Shown piece after piece: positions 17,001 to 24,021 of a stretch of 32,514 nucleotides of DNA. How positions within the stretch are numbered: position 1 is the first letter of the stretch; each line of letters starts with the position of its first letter. Source of the stretch: Candidatus Omnitrophota bacterium (lineage in GTDB: Bacteria > Hinthialibacterota > Hinthialibacteria > Hinthialibacterales > Hinthialibacteraceae); the NCBI GenBank assembly GCA_003598175.1, contig QZKN01000107.1:1-32514 (forward strand), in the 5' to 3' direction. The notes below the pieces were generated by a model that was not told the DNA's origin, did not search any database, and saw only the letters and a program-made list of their open reading frames with translations. Both the position numbers and the translations under genes were made by a program.

Positions 17001-18642
17001 GGGTTATTTGCCGATTCCGGGAGTAACCGGATTGAATTTGGGCCAAAATTATTGGGATCGCACGACTCAATCGATTTCCGGCTATGCGGTTGTCTTTGTT
17101 GCATTGATTGATTCCAGCGGAAATATGAGTCCGAATCCGATTCCTATATTTCTGGATGTCAACGTACAAAATCCGGATATATCGAAAATCACGGCAGGAT
17201 CCAATTCCGTTGTCGGAGAGATCGGCGCCGTAGAACCGAATTCGGTTGTCAGTCTTTACGAAAGTTCCGACCGAACCGGATGGATTGCCACGACGCAGGC
17301 AAATGAACTCGGTGGTTTTGCTTTCAACAATTTGACCTTCAACAAAGATGAGATATTTATTGCTACCCGCGATTTGGCTGGTAATGAAAGTGTGTCCGCT
17401 AGGATTGCAGTGAATGCCAATGCGCCGCAGTTTACGCAATTCCTGATTTTGGATTGTTTTGGAATGATTCACACTCGTTCGGCTTCAATCCCGACAGAAC
17501 CATTCCAAACGAGGGAAGGCTATGCACGCGCTTTGGCAGGAGTGGAACTGACTTCACCGACATACCAATCCAAATTGGATGCCGATTCGCCGTTATATGT
17601 AATAGCCGCTAATGGTAAAATTACAAAGATCGGGGATATGGGAAAACTGCCGCTTGTTGCAGAACAAATATCAATCGCAGGTCAATTTGCACGAGATGTA
17701 GAGGTAATCAGTTCGAATCCATTCAAAGGGTATATATTGTTGGGGAATGGTACTGTCATTCCTCTGGGCGGCGCGCCGTTCTATGGCGATATTGTTACCC
17801 TTCAGCGTGGAGATCAAACGATCCCGGCCAGAACCAGGTTAACCGGAAACAACATCCTTTATAGTTATGATGGAACTGCTGTGAACATCAGTTTCAGCGG
17901 CGCCAATCTCCTATTCGATGATGTGAATGGGAATGGAAAGATCGAAACGGAAGATAAAAATCAAAACGGCCAATTGGATATTGTCGTTTTGCCTGGCGGC
18001 TCTGTTCGCAATGAAGATGTGAACGGCAATAACCAATTGGATAGCGAAGTGGTGAATTTGGATGTCTTGGGCCAGGGTTTCTATATCGATATCGCAAGAG
18101 ATTTGGAACTGGTTCGCAATGCCTCCGGCGATGTGCTGGGTTATGTGATTCTGGATGGGAATGGTATTTTATGGCCCTTCTTCAAGGATCAAGCCGAGCA
18201 GACCAGGCAACAGGCGTTTTATCAGGCGTTGTCGCTGCCGACCGCCGGTTTTTCCGTGGAAGATTTGTTCCAGGCATTTGAATTAATTCTGGATGAAACC
18301 GGATTGATTCAAGATTACATTTTGCTGAATGGGTATGGCCACGTATATGGCGTCCCGGGTGGACTGATGGGCGCCGGGGAAAGCACGGATGTGGATAACC
18401 GTGGAATCCTGACGGGTGTGATGAACGCCAAAATATTTGATGTCAATATTGCGCGTGACATCAGGCAGAATTTGGTGGATTCCAATAATGATGGCGTATT
18501 GAATTGGCTGGATGGATTCTATGTTCTTGATGGGTACGGCGGCATTAATCCGATCGGCGGCGCTCCTGTGATTAAGGGTGCACCGTTCCTGGGCTTGGAC
18601 ATTGCCACGGATTTGGAATTCGGCGCTCAACCCATTCGGTAA
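14047..18642 (+). CDS. Very large secreted Ig-like repeat and propeller-like protein with calcium-loop insertions
   Basis: A 1531-residue exported protein. The signal peptide ends at about residue 32 (MALAMPTPVSAQ). At least four Ig-like modules share the pattern G-x-A-E-P ... (A/N)-x-x-G-x-F ... A-x-D-x-x-G-N: about residues 360-430, 499-605 (SGVAEPES ... DATGNFVV ... AVDQAGN), 622-705 (TGTAEPFAN ... GNGNFTL ... AIDFLGNES) and 1053-1125 (GEIGAVEPN ... ELGGFAF ... TRDLAGNES). From about 1183 a propeller-like repeat recurs with GYILLGNGTVIPLGGAP, GYVILDGNGILWPF, DYILLNGYGHVYGVPGG and YVLDGYGGINPIGGAP. Each is preceded by an Ile/Ala-R-D-x-E element. Acidic Asn/Asp/Gly loops (DVNGNGKIETED near 1291, DVNGNNQLDSE near 1322, DSNNDGVLNW near 1478) look like dockerin/EF-hand calcium loops. 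GAGGAGG lies 4 bases before the first ATG and 7 before an in-frame second ATG at 14050, which may be the true start. The role is unknown; it could be a surface or matrix protein. Confidence 0.85.
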   Translation: MMLQRKGLLCVVKAMAIILLMALAMPTPVSAQSDMAARVKIQGAQGMFGDVLLVRDTDNGVIVVYGLNGAAPGQGQVTITPKDANGVNTQSPMTVNTSFIGKFPIRRINPIRIDTVNATPVTATINALRNGVVIGTGAFTLEISGEDVRKARLANPNDPNYMPPHRLLDVQVAPGFDASSAFVGKILLTQRVVVPGPGGVILDEFEGISNSVVPGSGLAERIRSVTPFSQIGVYSKPVDVVSPDRVFRIATISTETFFDGAFESNGAFMPFTIANVNSFNRDMINSDILSAAGLAPSPTDYLYFRIQAMRDNDLTTGSPPRQLLAVLPNDITAGIVEITGVVNNNPVNGQVDANAPGSGIIAVISGKADPYSLITAHIQNATTAAIPEMAVTVDQNTGATAILAATARANAAGEFTLPVPAQEVSKLIAQGILPDTFSTVPERAYLPLPEVYLIVSDPFGNVSAYHPGESLYPVEIDRSSYLNIPNNPAPPAQASPTALYSLSGVAEPESLVLAVGVTRFELTENANDPIWQQWQALKNDSWWSGIINNLVGTGNKAIYETGFARADATGNFVVSASSAYQYAVIAVDQAGNMHTSGILPGKQSTQNPVVPNTGVSSAYPFIQVTGTAEPFANIRVYGFPAGELPVTDAAVDVLPAGAAYLGDAEAGSTTQADGNGNFTLVVPSLVSRAIFVQAIDFLGNESQFVRVELVDPTTGEPLTSQLIKLANITVVNNPPRVSDIVRGQLVDPITNAPILNPQGLLKVSAFSGLLTDINTAITADMVANGQLLDVTFPFVDEIGDMVDVNPDGTFEVYVRERSRLTNQFISSFFVVALETVVDFDTGLTFVRPIGFEPIDANDGLDRIGPRIVLAPASTDIRLTEKGAGENDIMDIRKIYPAEMRMGDASLPADASPFIVVFADDTVRRSTYFKNSMITDVAYEQNVLTYTLNTAGYISELDVRIDVNSLNNRILDIQPLNALTGLQYGLGYLPIPGVTGLNLGQNYWDRTTQSISGYAVVFVALIDSSGNMSPNPIPIFLDVNVQNPDISKITAGSNSVVGEIGAVEPNSVVSLYESSDRTGWIATTQANELGGFAFNNLTFNKDEIFIATRDLAGNESVSARIAVNANAPQFTQFLILDCFGMIHTRSASIPTEPFQTREGYARALAGVELTSPTYQSKLDADSPLYVIAANGKITKIGDMGKLPLVAEQISIAGQFARDVEVISSNPFKGYILLGNGTVIPLGGAPFYGDIVTLQRGDQTIPARTRLTGNNILYSYDGTAVNISFSGANLLFDDVNGNGKIETEDKNQNGQLDIVVLPGGSVRNEDVNGNNQLDSEVVNLDVLGQGFYIDIARDLELVRNASGDVLGYVILDGNGILWPFFKDQAEQTRQQAFYQALSLPTAGFSVEDLFQAFELILDETGLIQDYILLNGYGHVYGVPGGLMGAGESTDVDNRGILTGVMNAKIFDVNIARDIRQNLVDSNNDGVLNWLDGFYVLDGYGGINPIGGAPVIKGAPFLGLDIATDLEFGAQPIR

Positions 18643-18667
18643 AATCGAGTTGTTTCTATTCATTCGG

Positions 18668-18700
18668 AAGAGGCAAAGCCAACATCGCTTTGCCTCTTTT
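18668..18700 (+). terminator. Strong rho-independent terminator
   Basis: AAGAGGCAAAGC (18668-18679) and GCTTTGCCTCTT (18687-18698) form a 12-base-pair perfect stem with a 7-base loop. It ends in TTTT and lies 26 bases after the stop of the large secreted protein. Confidence 0.88.
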
Positions 18701-18718
18701 CTATGAAAATGCCGGAGC

Positions 18719-18735
18719 GCGGACGTCTCGTCCGC
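18719..18735. repeat. GC-rich hairpin preceding repeat copy 3
   Basis: GCGGACG (18719-18725) and CGTCCGC (18729-18735) form a perfect inverted repeat with a 3-base loop. It lies 25 bases before repeat copy 3. Copies 2 and 4 also follow a hairpin by a short distance. Confidence 0.6.
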
Positions 18736-18760
18736 ATCTTCAACAGTAAACTTTTTTCAT

Positions 18761-18800
18761 CCATCGTTGTGATCAATTGATCATGATGGTTTTTATGATT
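18761..18800. repeat. TGATCA-type dispersed intergenic repeat, copy 3 (best palindrome)
   Basis: CCATCGTTGTGATCAATTGA continues as TCATGATGGTTTTTATGATT. Its centre TGATCAATTGATCA (18770-18783) is a perfect 14-base palindrome. It sits between the terminator and the promoter of the kinase-like gene, in the gene-free stretch 18643-19180. Confidence 0.7.
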
Positions 18801-18849
18801 GAATTCCGAGATTGAGTTGGGAAGAAATGGAAAAAATCGTGAATTCCAT

Positions 18850-18878
18850 TTGACCTTTCTTCGGATTTTGTTTAAAAT
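18850..18878 (+). promoter_or_regulatory. Promoter for the kinase-like sensor gene
   Basis: TTGACC (18850-18855) and TAAAAT (18873-18878) are spaced by 17 bases. With a start near 19181 this implies a leader of about 295 bases, unusually long. Confidence 0.6.
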
Positions 18879-19180
18879 GAACTAATATTTTTGTGATGTT
18901 GTTTTCAGGGTTATTAGACTGGTATTCGTGAAAACGGGTTGAGGTTTTTGGTGTAGTGATTTATTTCTACTTGTGGTTAGCTGCGTCTATTTGAATTTGC
19001 TTATCCCTCAACCTCATTCTATTTGCAGCGGTGACAAATAGCGGTTGGTCCGTATTCTCTCGATTCTGTGCAAAAATAGTAGTCGTAAAATCCTTCACTC
19101 TATCTGGAATAAAGGAACATTTTTACTATTACGATTCCAGCATCGGTAGGATGAAGAGAACAGAGGGATACATTCAAGGC

Positions 19181-21142
19181 ATGAGTATGCGTCTCAAGAT
19201 TTCATTAATCAGTTCCTGCCTGATCTCCGTCGTGATGTTGCTCAGTTTTCTAATCTTACTGGCAATTATCCGGCAGAAGCAAATTGAAGATATTGCAAGT
19301 CATTCGATAAACTTGTCAAAACAAGTTGTATCTTCACCTGCAGTACGTTCCTATCTCGAAGAGCAGTTGAATGCTCCGAGTCGTGAGAGTATTGAACAAT
19401 ATTTACACTCGCTTCTTGAAGGTAATCCCTATGTCGATGAATTGACCTTGATCGATCATTTCGGGAAAATCCCTTTTCGAATCGAGCAGCAACAGGTGAA
19501 GCAGAACAAAAAAACTCCACTGCGCGCTTACTTGTCCATTCAAGATGTGATCTCGTCGCAAAAACCCTCCTTGAACGAGGAAAGTTGGGAATATTTTGTC
19601 CCGTTATCGTTGAACCAAAACACATTTTGGGGCGCCATGCGCTTGCGCTGGCGGCCGGAAGCGACGTGGATGTACTTTGATCTGTTAAAAAAAGGGATTT
19701 TATGCGTATGCGGCGGATGCTTTATCATTACATTTATATTTACGTATTTATTTTTGCTTCGCTCCTATACCAGCGAGTATTCCCGCATGGTAAAAACGTT
19801 GTCGCTGATTAGCGGCAGTGATTATTCGCAACGGATCGATATTCATTCCTTTTCAAGGCACGTGTCGGAAATCGGCGTTTTTCTCAATCGATTGCTCGCG
19901 GAGATTCAGACGGAAAAGAAAAAAGTGGCCGGATTGGATGAATCGTTGCGAGATATTGAAAAAAGCTACGCCAACTATCGCAAACTATTGGAAATGAAAA
20001 CGAAGGAGTTGAATACTTGCCGCAAGGAAATGCGACAGGGAATATTGATTTTGTTTGATTTGCTCTGGTGCGGCGTCGTTGTGATCGACGATACATATCG
20101 TATTCACTATATCAATGAAAAGGCGGAAAGGCTGCTTCGCTTTGCACGATTCGAAGAAGATGTCATCGTTGACGAAACCCTCAAAAATTGCCTGGCGCCG
20201 TTGGTTCGATACGATACGGTCGAGCGCATCGAGGATTTGTGCGTTTGGTCACAGACGGATCAGCAACGTTCGGTTTCCTGCCGCATACGGGCGACTTCGA
20301 TTCCGGCGGATGATCACCTCCGCCTATTTTATTTATTGCTGAATGAAGAGAGCGGCTTTCCGCGACAGCGGGATTCAATGTATTTTTCCGAACGGTTGGT
20401 GATCGATATTCTTGCGCGGGGAAGAAGCGACAAGGAAACGTTCGATTCGCTTCATTCCTCGCAACAGGTGGTGGGATTCGCCATTGAGAACCGTTTTCGA
20501 GAATGTTTGCGACGGATCGAGGATTTTCGCAACCTCGAGTGCAGTCAATTCGGGCAGATTGTTCCGATTCGACTGGCCGCCTGGCTGCAGAAACGATTTG
20601 AAGCCGATGATCTGTTTTCCGAAAATTTGAATATCGTAACCATGATGCAGGAAGTGGATATTACGATGTATGTTCCGGAATTATGTTTGCGGGAACTCAT
20701 TGATAGCGCGATATTCCTCATCACATATTTAAGCGGAAACGGAAATAACGGCGCGATGAAAACCTTGGCGGTTCGCGCTTCCGTCGATTCGCGCGGAAAA
20801 CCGGTGGTTACCTTTACCATTCCCCATATTTCCCGAAAGGATACACATAATCTACAAGACGTGTTCGGCGAACGAGGCCGTTTGATTTGTGAAAGCGGCG
20901 AAGAAAAGCAACTTTCGCTGGACGAACTGGAACATGACATCTGTGTTTCGCTCTATCTGTGCATCAAAAAAATCATGAAAATCAAAACGGATTGTATCTA
21001 TTCCGAAAACAAACAATTGGCTACCCTACGTTTTACGATCGAGAAACACATTTTTCCCACACCTTCCTCGGAAATGCCTTCGCAAGCGGAGACGGTTCAA
21101 GAAGTGCGTGATCTCGTTCGGGATTATTTAAAACGAGCATGA
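19181..21142 (+). CDS. Membrane sensor protein with HAMP, PAS and degenerate histidine-kinase-like core
   Basis: A 653-residue protein. Membrane helix 1 is at residues 5-31, an extracytoplasmic sensor domain of about 139 residues follows, and membrane helix 2 is near 171-194. Next come a HAMP-like segment (SRMVKTLSLISGSDYSQRID), a coiled coil to about 285, and a PAS domain (GVVVIDDTYRIHYINEKAERLLRF, from about 286). The C-terminal part keeps the outline of a kinase: a helix RFRECLRRIEDFRNLE like DHp helix 2, and LRELIDSAIFLI near 502 like the N-box. The histidine motif (SHELRTPL) is missing, the N-box Asn is Asp, and the DxGxG and GLGL motifs are absent, so phosphotransfer is unlikely. The start at 19181 (or 19187, which has AAGG 7 bases upstream) is preferred over the GTG at 19031, which adds 50 unrelated residues. 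No response regulator is adjacent; an HDOD gene follows. Confidence 0.8.
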   Translation: MSMRLKISLISSCLISVVMLLSFLILLAIIRQKQIEDIASHSINLSKQVVSSPAVRSYLEEQLNAPSRESIEQYLHSLLEGNPYVDELTLIDHFGKIPFRIEQQQVKQNKKTPLRAYLSIQDVISSQKPSLNEESWEYFVPLSLNQNTFWGAMRLRWRPEATWMYFDLLKKGILCVCGGCFIITFIFTYLFLLRSYTSEYSRMVKTLSLISGSDYSQRIDIHSFSRHVSEIGVFLNRLLAEIQTEKKKVAGLDESLRDIEKSYANYRKLLEMKTKELNTCRKEMRQGILILFDLLWCGVVVIDDTYRIHYINEKAERLLRFARFEEDVIVDETLKNCLAPLVRYDTVERIEDLCVWSQTDQQRSVSCRIRATSIPADDHLRLFYLLLNEESGFPRQRDSMYFSERLVIDILARGRSDKETFDSLHSSQQVVGFAIENRFRECLRRIEDFRNLECSQFGQIVPIRLAAWLQKRFEADDLFSENLNIVTMMQEVDITMYVPELCLRELIDSAIFLITYLSGNGNNGAMKTLAVRASVDSRGKPVVTFTIPHISRKDTHNLQDVFGERGRLICESGEEKQLSLDELEHDICVSLYLCIKKIMKIKTDCIYSENKQLATLRFTIEKHIFPTPSSEMPSQAETVQEVRDLVRDYLKRA

Positions 21143-21177
21143 TCGGGATCGGCCCAAACGATTGTTGCCCATCCGTC

Positions 21178-21206
21178 TTGATTCTCCGGAGCCGTTAAAT
21201 TATATT
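21178..21206 (+). promoter_or_regulatory. Promoter upstream of the HDOD gene
   Basis: TTGATT (21178-21183) and TATATT (21201-21206) are spaced by 17 bases. The predicted start near 21213 is 11 bases before a small ORF at 21224 and about 255 bases before the HDOD start. Confidence 0.55.
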
Positions 21207-21223
21207 AAAACAATCGGTTAGTA

Positions 21224-21406
21224 ATGCACGGGTGTGGAAACGTCATAGTTGGATCCAATTTCCCTGACCGGGTATCATGGGGAATGTTTGTATCCATACC
21301 CTTATCCATCTTCTTGGTTTATACGATGTTTCTATTCATAATCAGCCGGTTCCGGCGATGGGATGTATACGATGGCATGGAACAGGCCATTGTATGTGTT
21401 GTTTGA
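21224..21406 (+). CDS. Possible small single-pass membrane protein
   Basis: A 60-codon frame in the gap between the sensor and the HDOD gene. It encodes one convincing hydrophobic helix (GMFVSIPLSIFLVYTMFLFI) followed by a positive cluster (SRFRRW), which fits a small inner-membrane protein. It begins 11 bases after a predicted transcript start, but has no ribosome site. It may be chance coding in an mRNA leader. Apart from this and the promoter, the 325-base gap contains nothing I recognise. Confidence 0.25.
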   Translation: MHGCGNVIVGSNFPDRVSWGMFVSIPLSIFLVYTMFLFIISRFRRWDVYDGMEQAIVCVV

Positions 21407-21467
21407 CCTTTGCTTCTTGACGTGATAACAAATGAATCTCGGTTATTTTCAATGATAGTTTAACTGG

Positions 21468-22340
21468 ATGAAAAATATGTTGGTTCATCAAGATTTGCCG
21501 GAAAAAATTATTCGCGAGATCAAGGAAATTCCTCCTTTGCCGGATATCGTGGTGCGCGTGTTGAAATTGACTCGAAATCCGGACGTGTCGGCGCAGGAAC
21601 TCACGCAAGTGATTTCACAGGATCAGGCGTTGACCGGCAATATTCTGCGTTTGTGCAATTCCTCCTATTATGGCCTGCCGCGCGTCGTTTCCTCGTTGAC
21701 CCAGGCCGTGATGTATTTGGGCTTTTATACCGTCCGCAATTTGGTTTTGACCTGTTCCGTCTCGCAGATGTATAGCACGGATACGGAAATTTATGGATAT
21801 CGTAAAGGCGGTCTATGGTTCCATGCCGTTGCCTGTGCGATGGCCAGCGAAATTTTGTGTAAACGAGTGCGGCCGGATATCCACGATACCGCGTTCACGG
21901 CCGGATTGCTTCATGATATCGGTCAAATCATTATGGGAATCCGGATCAAGGATACGGCGGAAACGATTGTCGATTTGATGACGAATGGCGGGCTCAGTGA
22001 GATCGACGCCGAAAAAGAGGCGGTCGGATTTTCTCACGATGAATTGGGCGCCATGATTGCGGATAATTGGAATTTTCCGGAAGAATTGGTTCATGCGATT
22101 CGTTTTCATCAGTTTCCGGAAAAAGCGCAAACCAAATCCCTGCTGACCGCGATTGTTCATATTGCCGATGCGATCGTGTTGAAATTGGGGTATGGTGTGG
22201 AGTTGGAGCAAATGAAACATCCGATCAGTTCCTTTGCCCTCAAAGCTACCGGCATAAAAGAAGGGGAATTGGATACGATAGAGGAAAAAGTTGTTAAAAT
22301 TGTTGATGAAAATTGTGAATTATTCATGCATGTGACATAA
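21468..22340 (+). CDS. HDOD domain protein
   Basis: A 290-residue cytoplasmic protein of the HDOD family, an HD-related output domain found in bacterial signalling proteins, often without hydrolase activity. Family landmarks: IKEIPPLPDIVVRVLKLTRNPD at the N-terminus, VISQDQALTGNILRLCNSSYYG, AVMYLGFYTVRNLVL, FHAVACAMASEIL, AFTAGLLHDIGQI (HD-like), and FSHDELGAMIADNWNFPEELVHAIRFHQ. No receiver or GGDEF domain is attached. No strong ribosome site is visible. It follows the kinase-like sensor in the same orientation after 325 bases with its own promoter, so a shared signalling role is plausible but unproven. Its stop directly abuts the convergent tatD stop. Confidence 0.92.
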   Translation: MKNMLVHQDLPEKIIREIKEIPPLPDIVVRVLKLTRNPDVSAQELTQVISQDQALTGNILRLCNSSYYGLPRVVSSLTQAVMYLGFYTVRNLVLTCSVSQMYSTDTEIYGYRKGGLWFHAVACAMASEILCKRVRPDIHDTAFTAGLLHDIGQIIMGIRIKDTAETIVDLMTNGGLSEIDAEKEAVGFSHDELGAMIADNWNFPEELVHAIRFHQFPEKAQTKSLLTAIVHIADAIVLKLGYGVELEQMKHPISSFALKATGIKEGELDTIEEKVVKIVDENCELFMHVT

Positions 22341-23123
22341 TCATTTTGAATTGCTTCGCGTTGACAAGCCGAAAACCGTTTGCGCATTTCTGCAGGTAAG
22401 ATGCGCTATATCCTCGCCTCTTTCTTCCCGAATCTGCGCTATTTTCTTCACCGTTTCAATGATCATTTCCGGTTTGCAGATTTTTCCGCGAAAGGGAACC
22501 GGCGCCAGATAGGGCGCGTCCGTTTCGACCAGAAGATTTGCATCCGGAACCTTCGCGGCCAGCTCGTGCAGGGATTTGGCGTTTTTGAAGGTGACGATTC
22601 CGGAAAAAGAAATATAAAATCCACGTTCAACGGCAGCATTCATTACGTCTTCGGAGGCCGTAAAACAATGAAGGATGGCGGAGGATGCCGGAAAGGTTTT
22701 TAAAAGACGCAGAAAATCCTCGTCCGCCTCGCGCAGATGGATGATCAGCGGTTTTTGAACTCGTTCGGCCAACTCTGCCTGCCGTAAGAATTGCTGTATT
22801 TGCATTTCCTTTGGGCCTGCCGGATAGTGATACTCCAAACCGGCTTCTCCGATGGCAACGACTCGCGGATGGTTGGCCATGGTTTTCAACTGCTCGAGGT
22901 AATCGTCAGGCGCTTTTAAAATATCGTGAGGAGAGACGCCGACGCCGGCATATAATCCTTCCAGCGTCTCCGCCAGCCGGATGGCCCTGGCGCTGCTCTC
23001 GATGTCGTACCCGACGACGACTCCTTCGCATACGCCCGCCTCGTTGGCGTCCTGCCAGGTTTGTGATTCCCTGCCATGAAAATCCGCATGGTTCAAATGA
23101 AGATGGCTGTCGAAAACAATCAT
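22341..23123 (-). CDS. TatD-family metal-dependent hydrolase
   Basis: A 260-residue TIM-barrel metal-dependent hydrolase of the TatD DNase family. Motifs: FDSHLHLNHADF (metal-binding His pair), VAIGEAGLEYHYP (metal Glu), LIIHLREADEDF, AILHCFTAS and LLVETDAPYLAPVPFRGK (catalytic Asp). These are the standard TatD set, at normal length. TatD proteins are linked to DNA repair and 3' processing of nucleic acids, but the physiological substrate is often uncertain. The start at 23123 is the only suitable ATG, and no strong ribosome site is visible. It converges with the HDOD gene with zero spacing. A GC hairpin and repeat copy 4 lie upstream, separating it from the TauE/SafE gene. Confidence 0.93.
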   Translation of the reverse strand: MIVFDSHLHLNHADFHGRESQTWQDANEAGVCEGVVVGYDIESSARAIRLAETLEGLYAGVGVSPHDILKAPDDYLEQLKTMANHPRVVAIGEAGLEYHYPAGPKEMQIQQFLRQAELAERVQKPLIIHLREADEDFLRLLKTFPASSAILHCFTASEDVMNAAVERGFYISFSGIVTFKNAKSLHELAAKVPDANLLVETDAPYLAPVPFRGKICKPEMIIETVKKIAQIREERGEDIAHLTCRNAQTVFGLSTRSNSK

Positions 23124-23158
23124 AGTAGGATTTTATTGCCCTGATTTCAGATGAAAAT

Positions 23159-23191
23159 ATTGTGGTGCAGCCCGGAGGTCCGCACCACAAT
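23159..23191. repeat. Hairpin preceding repeat copy 4
   Basis: ATTGTGGTGC (23159-23168) and GCACCACAAT (23182-23191) are perfect reverse complements with a 13-base loop. It lies between tatD and the TauE/SafE gene, directly before repeat copy 4. It could also act as a terminator for the TauE/SafE transcript, but no T-run follows on the minus strand. Confidence 0.55.
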
Positions 23192-23196
23192 GTTAC

Positions 23197-23236
23197 ATCC
23201 CTCGCTGTGATCAACCGATCAGGGTCGTTTATGTGA
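23197..23236. repeat. TGATCA-type dispersed intergenic repeat, copy 4
   Basis: ATCCCTCGCTGTGATCAACC then GATCAGGGTCGTTTATGTG matches copies 2 and 3, with TGATCAACCGATCA at the centre. The copy runs into the last codons of the TauE/SafE gene, whose stop is at 23231-23229. It therefore contributes the very end of that reading frame. Confidence 0.65.
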
Positions 23237-24005
23237 AAAGATGATAAGTGAAACGGATCGGATCCACTCCGCTGATCAATTTTAAGCCGATCAAAAACAA
23301 AATCGTATAAATGACGGCGTTGAATACCTGTTCGTTCAAGTTTTTGTTCATCCATACGCCGAGAAAGGTGCCGATGGGAACCAGCGGGAGTAACACCAGG
23401 CTGGTGGAGATCCGTTCGAGGTTGATCATGCCGTGATAGAAATATGGAATCAATTTGACCGCATTGACCACCGTGAAAAACCAGACGGTGGTTCCGACAA
23501 ACAACCGGCGTCCCAGATTCTGCGGCAGGAGAAACATCGTGGCCACCGGACCGGCGGCATGGGCCATGGTCGAAGTGATTCCTGCGGTGACGCCGAACAA
23601 CCACCCGTGCCAATTTTTGGGATGATAATCCTTAAGTTCTTTTAGTATCCAGGCTTTCCCGAGTTGATAACCGACAAAAGCGATGGAAATGACGCCGATC
23701 CAGAATTGCAGGTTATCCTCTTGATTCTTTGAAATGAATCCTAGAAAAAATCCGGCGACGGTGATGCCCAAAACGGCGCCCGGCAACATGCGATACAAAT
23801 TGGCCGCATCGAACGTGGTGCGATAGTGATAAATGGAAAACCAATCGCAAACGCAAAGGATGGGCAGCATGATGCCCAGGGCTTCGGTCGATGGAACGAC
23901 CAGAATCATCAACGGCGTGGCGACGATCCCCACACCCCCGCCGAAACCCGCTTTCGCGATTCCGGTGATGATGACGGCCAGGCCGGCAACAGCATAAAAT
24001 ACCAT
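23229..24005 (-). CDS. TauE/SafE family membrane permease
   Basis: The 258-residue protein has about eight membrane helices, typical of the TauE/SafE family of anion permeases (sulfite, sulfoacetate or related organic acids). The first half carries the family pattern AVIITGIAKAGFGGGVGIV with the glycine-rich segment. The second half has the related FGVTAGITSTMAHAAGPVATMF. The start at 24005 gives a hydrophobic first helix; a longer frame would overlap the upstream gene. It begins 16 bases after the stop of the TPR/FG-GAP/UnbV gene, so the two are probably cotranscribed. The substrate is not identifiable. A sulfur role would match the sulfatase elsewhere in the window only loosely. Confidence 0.88.
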   Translation of the reverse strand: MVFYAVAGLAVIITGIAKAGFGGGVGIVATPLMILVVPSTEALGIMLPILCVCDWFSIYHYRTTFDAANLYRMLPGAVLGITVAGFFLGFISKNQEDNLQFWIGVISIAFVGYQLGKAWILKELKDYHPKNWHGWLFGVTAGITSTMAHAAGPVATMFLLPQNLGRRLFVGTTVWFFTVVNAVKLIPYFYHGMINLERISTSLVLLPLVPIGTFLGVWMNKNLNEQVFNAVIYTILFLIGLKLISGVDPIRFTYHLFT

Positions 24006-24021
24006 AGTGAAGTGCCTGCGT

